This document shows, piece after piece, positions 60,944-64,000 of a stretch of DNA of 64,000 nucleotides (positions are counted from its first letter, which is position 1; each line of letters begins with the position of its first letter). The notes under the pieces were generated by a model. That model searched no databases. It was given only the letters and a program-made list of their open reading frames with translations, and was not told the DNA's origin. The stretch covers positions 3,534,001 to 3,598,000 of the forward strand of contig NZ_CP096040.1 in the NCBI RefSeq assembly GCF_023935105.1. Reading direction: 5' to 3'. A program made the translations under genes and the position numbers. The DNA comes from Caulobacter segnis (GTDB taxonomy: Bacteria; Pseudomonadota; Alphaproteobacteria; Caulobacterales; Caulobacteraceae).

Positions 60944-61414
60944 ATGCCCGTTCTCGACATCGAAGACTTCGCCGCCGCCCTGCCTCAGTACGCCCCCGTC
61001 GTGGGCCTGGACCCGGGTGAAAAGACCATCGGGGTCGCCGTCTCCGACGTTACCCGCACGGTCGCCAGCCCGCTGGCGCTGATCGAAAAGACCAAGTTCA
61101 CTCAGGACGCCGAGCAGTTGTTCAAGCTGATGGACAGTCGCGGCGCGGTCGGCATCGTGGTCGGCCTGCCGATGAACATGGACGGGACCGAGGGCGTGCG
61201 CTGCCAGAGCAACAGGGCCCTGGCCCGCAACCTGCTGCGCCTCAAGCCCGACCTGCCCATCACCTTCTGGGACGAGCGCCTGTCGACGGCGGCGGTGACG
61301 CGGGTGCTGATCGACGAGCATGACGTGAACCGGAAAAGACGGGCCGAGGTCGTGGACAAGATGGCGGCCGGCTGGATCCTGCAAGGGGCGCTGGAGCGGC
61401 TGCGGGGTTTGTAG
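60944..61414 (+). CDS. ruvX: RuvX/YqgF Holliday-junction-type nuclease
   Basis: YqgF/RuvX of 156 aa, an RNase H-fold nuclease implicated in 16S rRNA 5' maturation and proposed as a Holliday-junction resolvase. Signatures: GLDPGEKTIGVAVSD, the GLPMNMDGTEG loop, and FWDERLSTAAVTRVL. It starts divergently from gatC. A repeat-rich intergenic stretch follows before pyrB. Confidence 0.94.
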   Translation: MPVLDIEDFAAALPQYAPVVGLDPGEKTIGVAVSDVTRTVASPLALIEKTKFTQDAEQLFKLMDSRGAVGIVVGLPMNMDGTEGVRCQSNRALARNLLRLKPDLPITFWDERLSTAAVTRVLIDEHDVNRKRRAEVVDKMAAGWILQGALERLRGL

Positions 61415-61626
61415 ACCTGACACTCGCCCCCTCCACGCTGCGCGCTCCTCCCTGAGAGGGGAAAGACGGACGCCGCCCCGTCTGCCCCTTCGGGGGCGGA
61501 CGACCGCGAAGCAGTCAGGTGGGGGCCCGCGGCGTTGACCAGATTGTCCGCGACGCAACATCCTCCACAGCGCATTGCCGCCCTTCGCCTTCCCTTCCCC
61601 GTCAAACCCGCCTATGACGCGGGCTC
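61415..61626. repeat. Intergenic palindromic repeat-like region
   Basis: A 212-base gap with the CCCC/GGGG-rich palindromic style typical of dispersed intergenic repeats. The clearest element is a 9-base stem at 61480-61501 (GTCTGCCCC with GGGGCGGAC-type pairing around TTCG). Only one copy was noticed here, so membership in a genome-wide repeat family is an inference. The 3' part should hold the pyrB promoter. Confidence 0.45.
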
Positions 61627-62625
61627 ATGACGGCTTCAGCCCATGACCCCGCCCGCGCGGCCATCGATGCGATCCGCGCCCGCGTCTTCGAATTCCCCAA
61701 ACGCCATTTCCTGTCCGCTGGCGACCTGAACGCGCCCCAGGCCACCGACCTGCTGGACCTGGCCGACGCCTTCGTCGCCTTCAACCGGCAGACGTCAAAG
61801 AGCCTGGACCTGCTGCACGGCCGGACGCTGATGAACCTGTTCTTCGAGAACAGCACCCGGACCCAGAGCTCATTCGAGCTGGCCGGCAAGCGGCTGGGCG
61901 CCGACGTGGTCAACATGAACCCCAAGACCTCGTCGGTGGCCAAGGGCGAGACCCTGATCGACACGGCGGTGACGCTGAACGCCATGCGTCCCGACCTGCT
62001 GGTCGTGCGCCACGCCTCGTCGGGCGCGGCCAGCCTGCTCAGCCAGAAGGTCAGCGGCCACGTGGTCAACGCCGGCGACGGCCAGCACGAACACCCGACC
62101 CAGGCCCTGCTGGACGCCCTGTCGATCCGCCGCGCCTTCGGCCGCGTCTCGGGCCTGACTGTGGCGATCTGCGGCGACGTGCTGCACAGCCGCGTGGCCC
62201 GCTCGAACGTCGCCCTTCTGCACACCCTGGGCGCCAGCGTGCGCCTGGTCGGCCCGCCCACCCTGATGCCGGCCCAGGCCGAGCGCTGGGGCGTCACCGT
62301 CCACCACGACATGAAGTCGGGCCTGGCCGGCGCCGACGTCGTCATGATGCTGCGCCTGCAGCTGGAGCGGATGCAGGGCGCCTTCGTGCCCTCGACCCGC
62401 GAATATTTCCGCTTCTACGGCCTGGACCGCGAAAAGCTGGCCCGCGCTGCGCCGGGCGCCAAGGTCATGCATCCGGGCCCGATGAACCGGGGCGTCGAGA
62501 TCGACAGCGACGTCGCCGACGATCCGGCTGTCAGCCTGATCCAGGATCAGGTCGAGATGGGCGTCGCCGCCCGCATGGCGGTGCTGACCAGCCTCGCAGC
62601 CCGCATTGAGGCTGTCGGCTTTTGA
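61627..62625 (+). CDS. pyrB: Aspartate carbamoyltransferase catalytic subunit
   Basis: Aspartate carbamoyltransferase of 332 aa, joining carbamoyl phosphate and aspartate in pyrimidine synthesis. Carbamoyl phosphate-binding [38 protein letters not shown] and [13 protein letters not shown] are present. No pyrI regulatory gene is seen. A dihydroorotase-like gene follows after 79 bases. In several bacteria such a partner forms a complex with this enzyme. Confidence 0.96.
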   Translation: MTASAHDPARAAIDAIRARVFEFPKRHFLSAGDLNAPQATDLLDLADAFVAFNRQTSKSLDLLHGRTLMNLFFENSTRTQSSFELAGKRLGADVVNMNPKTSSVAKGETLIDTAVTLNAMRPDLLVVRHASSGAASLLSQKVSGHVVNAGDGQHEHPTQALLDALSIRRAFGRVSGLTVAICGDVLHSRVARSNVALLHTLGASVRLVGPPTLMPAQAERWGVTVHHDMKSGLAGADVVMMLRLQLERMQGAFVPSTREYFRFYGLDREKLARAAPGAKVMHPGPMNRGVEIDSDVADDPAVSLIQDQVEMGVAARMAVLTSLAARIEAVGF

Positions 62626-62669
62626 TGGAACAGCAAAAGCCGATGAACAGCCTCAAAATCAAACATTCG

Positions 62670-62690
62670 AGCGTGGCGGGACGCCACGCT
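62670..62690 (+). promoter_or_regulatory. Hairpin between pyrB and the pyrC-like gene
   Basis: AGCGTGGCG and CGCCACGCT form a perfect 9-base stem with loop GGA, followed at once by TTTGGAGG, the ribosome site of the next gene. It may modulate translation or mRNA decay of the pyrC-like gene, or act as a partial terminator. Confidence 0.5.
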
Positions 62691-62704
62691 TTGGAGGCGA
62701 GCCA

Positions 62705-64000
62705 ATGACGTCCGCCCAGCCCCTCGCCCTCGTCAACGCCCGGCTGGTCGATCCGGAAAGCGGCTATGACGGCCCCGGCGGCGTCATCGTTTCGGAAGGC
62801 GTGATCGCCGACGTCGCCAAGGGTCGCGAGTTCGGCAAGCTCAGCAAGGCCGTGCGGGTCGTCGATTGCGGCGGGGCGCTGCTGGCCCCCGGCCTGATCG
62901 ACCTACGGGTGCGCACCGGCGAGCCCGGGGCCGAGACTAAGGAAACCCTGGCCAGCGCCGCCAAGGCCGCGGCTGCCGGCGGCGTCACCTCGTTTGTGGT
63001 CCAGCCCGACACGGCCCCGGCCATCGACGATCCCAGCGTCGTCGACTTCATCCTGCGGCGGGCGCGCGACATCGACAGCGCCCGCATCCTCGTGGCCGGC
63101 GCGGCGACCCGTGGCCTGAAGGGCGAGCAGATGGCCGAGATCGGCCTGATGCGCGAGGCCGGCTGCGTCTACGTCACTGACGCGGGCAAGCCGATCGTCG
63201 ACAGCAAGGTCATGCAGCGCGTGCTGACCTATGCGAAAGGGTTCGACGCCCTGCTGGCCCACCGCCCGATGGATCCGTGGCTGGCCAAGGGCGGGGCGGC
63301 GACCGGCGGCGAGTTCGCCGGCCGCATGGGCCTGCCCTCGATCTCGCCGATGGCCGAGCGGATCATGCTGGAGCGCGACGTCGCCCTGCTGGAAGCCACC
63401 GGCGGGCGGTTGTTGGTCGACCAGATCAGCTCGGCCCAAGCTTTGGAGACGCTTCAGCGCGCCAAGAAAAAAGGCCTGAGGATCAACGCCTCGGTGTCGA
63501 TCAACCACCTGTCGTTCAACGAGCTGGACATCGGCGACTACCGCACCTTCGCCAAGCTGAACCCGCCCCTGCGCGGCGAGGACGATCGGCAGGCGCTGAT
63601 CGAGGCCCTGGCCTCGGGCCTGATCGACATCGTCGTCTCCTCGCACAGCCCGGCCCCGGCCGAGGACAAGCGCCTGCCGTTCGACGAGGCCGCGCCGGGC
63701 GCCGTGGGCCTGGAAACCCTGCTGCCGGCCCTGCTGTCGCTGTATCACGACGAGCGCCTGGCCCTGGTCGACCTGATCCGCGCCGTCACCCTGGCCCCGG
63801 CCGAACTGCTGGGCCTGCGCGGCGGCCGCATCTCGCCGGGGGCTCCGGCCGACCTCGTCCTGTGCGACATCGACGCCCCCATCATCGTCGACGCCGCGCG
63901 GCTGCTGTCGAAATCCAAGAACTCGCCGTTCGACGGGCGGCGGCTGCAAGGGCAGGTGCTGATGACGGTGGTGGATGGCCGTGTGGTTCACCGGGCGGAG
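62705..64000 (+). CDS. pyrC': Dihydroorotase-like protein lacking metal ligands, 3' end outside window
   Basis: Dihydroorotase-family protein, 432 codons in the window with no stop, so it runs off the right edge. The fold is recognisable from LLAPGLIDL and AAAAGGVTSFVVQPDT, and from GLETLLPALL and ISPGAPADLVL. The zinc-binding HxH expected after PGLID is replaced by Arg68 and Arg70 (IDLRVRTGEPG). The usual DHAPH-like segment reads SSHSPAP, and the HAED segment reads LAHRPMD. Catalysis is therefore unlikely. It resembles the inactive PyrC' subunit that supports aspartate carbamoyltransferase assembly in pseudomonads. The ATG has TTGGAGG upstream. Confidence 0.88.
   Translation, partial: MTSAQPLALVNARLVDPESGYDGPGGVIVSEGVIADVAKGREFGKLSKAVRVVDCGGALLAPGLIDLRVRTGEPGAETKETLASAAKAAAAGGVTSFVVQPDTAPAIDDPSVVDFILRRARDIDSARILVAGAATRGLKGEQMAEIGLMREAGCVYVTDAGKPIVDSKVMQRVLTYAKGFDALLAHRPMDPWLAKGGAATGGEFAGRMGLPSISPMAERIMLERDVALLEATGGRLLVDQISSAQALETLQRAKKKGLRINASVSINHLSFNELDIGDYRTFAKLNPPLRGEDDRQALIEALASGLIDIVVSSHSPAPAEDKRLPFDEAAPGAVGLETLLPALLSLYHDERLALVDLIRAVTLAPAELLGLRGGRISPGAPADLVLCDIDAPIIVDAARLLSKSKNSPFDGRRLQGQVLMTVVDGRVVHRAE

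Noticed and set aside
62705..64000. A normal active dihydroorotase
   Set aside because: The HxH motif is RxR and other metal-ligand segments are altered, while the surrounding frame is intact, which argues against a simple sequencing error.

Overview
The window reads as the chromosome of a high-GC alphaproteobacterium, most likely Caulobacter or a close relative in the Caulobacteraceae. The support is indirect: gatB/gatA/gatC, ruvX and pyrB/pyrC-like genes close together, several large TonB-dependent receptors, a pectate lyase, strong GC-rich codon bias, and many start/stop codons overlapping by 1-4 bases. This is inference from gene content; no database search was run.

Layout. (1) 1-12572: a colanic-acid-like exopolysaccharide cluster. 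Rightward genes encode GDP-fucose synthase (cut by the left edge), an O-antigen ligase/polymerase-like protein, glycosyltransferases, two left-handed-beta-helix acetyltransferases and a flippase-like protein. Leftward genes encode a WcaI-like glycosyltransferase, UDP-glucuronate epimerase, UDP-glucose dehydrogenase, GalE and a small phosphoglycosyl transferase. (2) 12998-24749: two leftward operons and a divergent XRE-cupin regulator. Together they look like an outer-membrane-to-cytoplasm system for D-glutamate-containing peptides: TonB receptor, two exported serine hydrolases, a POT-family peptide transporter, a YkvI transporter, DgcN-like N-acetyltransferase, DgcA-like racemase/epimerase and an Lrp-type regulator. 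Both operon promoters carry the same tandem operator-like element. (3) 24836-33543: a plant-polysaccharide segment with a large TonB receptor, a PL10 pectate lyase and a very large secreted glycosidase-like protein. (4) 33947-41533: a tightly overlapped virB1-2-3-4-6-9-10-11 type IV secretion operon with no virB5, virB7, virB8 or virD4. (5) 41600-44679: a DUF1800/DUF1501 secreted pair, followed by a 5'-truncated TonB receptor remnant. (6) About 45233-52147: a probable decayed genomic island next to tRNA-Ser(GCU). It carries a truncated integrase, a membrane-anchored trypsin-like protease and a five-gene operon of uncharacterised exported proteins. (7) 52463-64000: a second, large phosphoglycosyl transferase, a Sel1-repeat protein, a YfcG-type GST, small exported proteins, the amidotransferase genes gatB and gatCA, ruvX, pyrB and a dihydroorotase-like gene whose catalytic HxH motif is replaced by RxR.

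The most interesting parts are the D-Glu-peptide regulon with its shared operators, the reduced type IV secretion operon, the tRNA-Ser island with an undescribed envelope-protein operon, and the apparently inactive pyrC homologue next to pyrB. No CRISPR array, rRNA or intact insertion sequence was seen.
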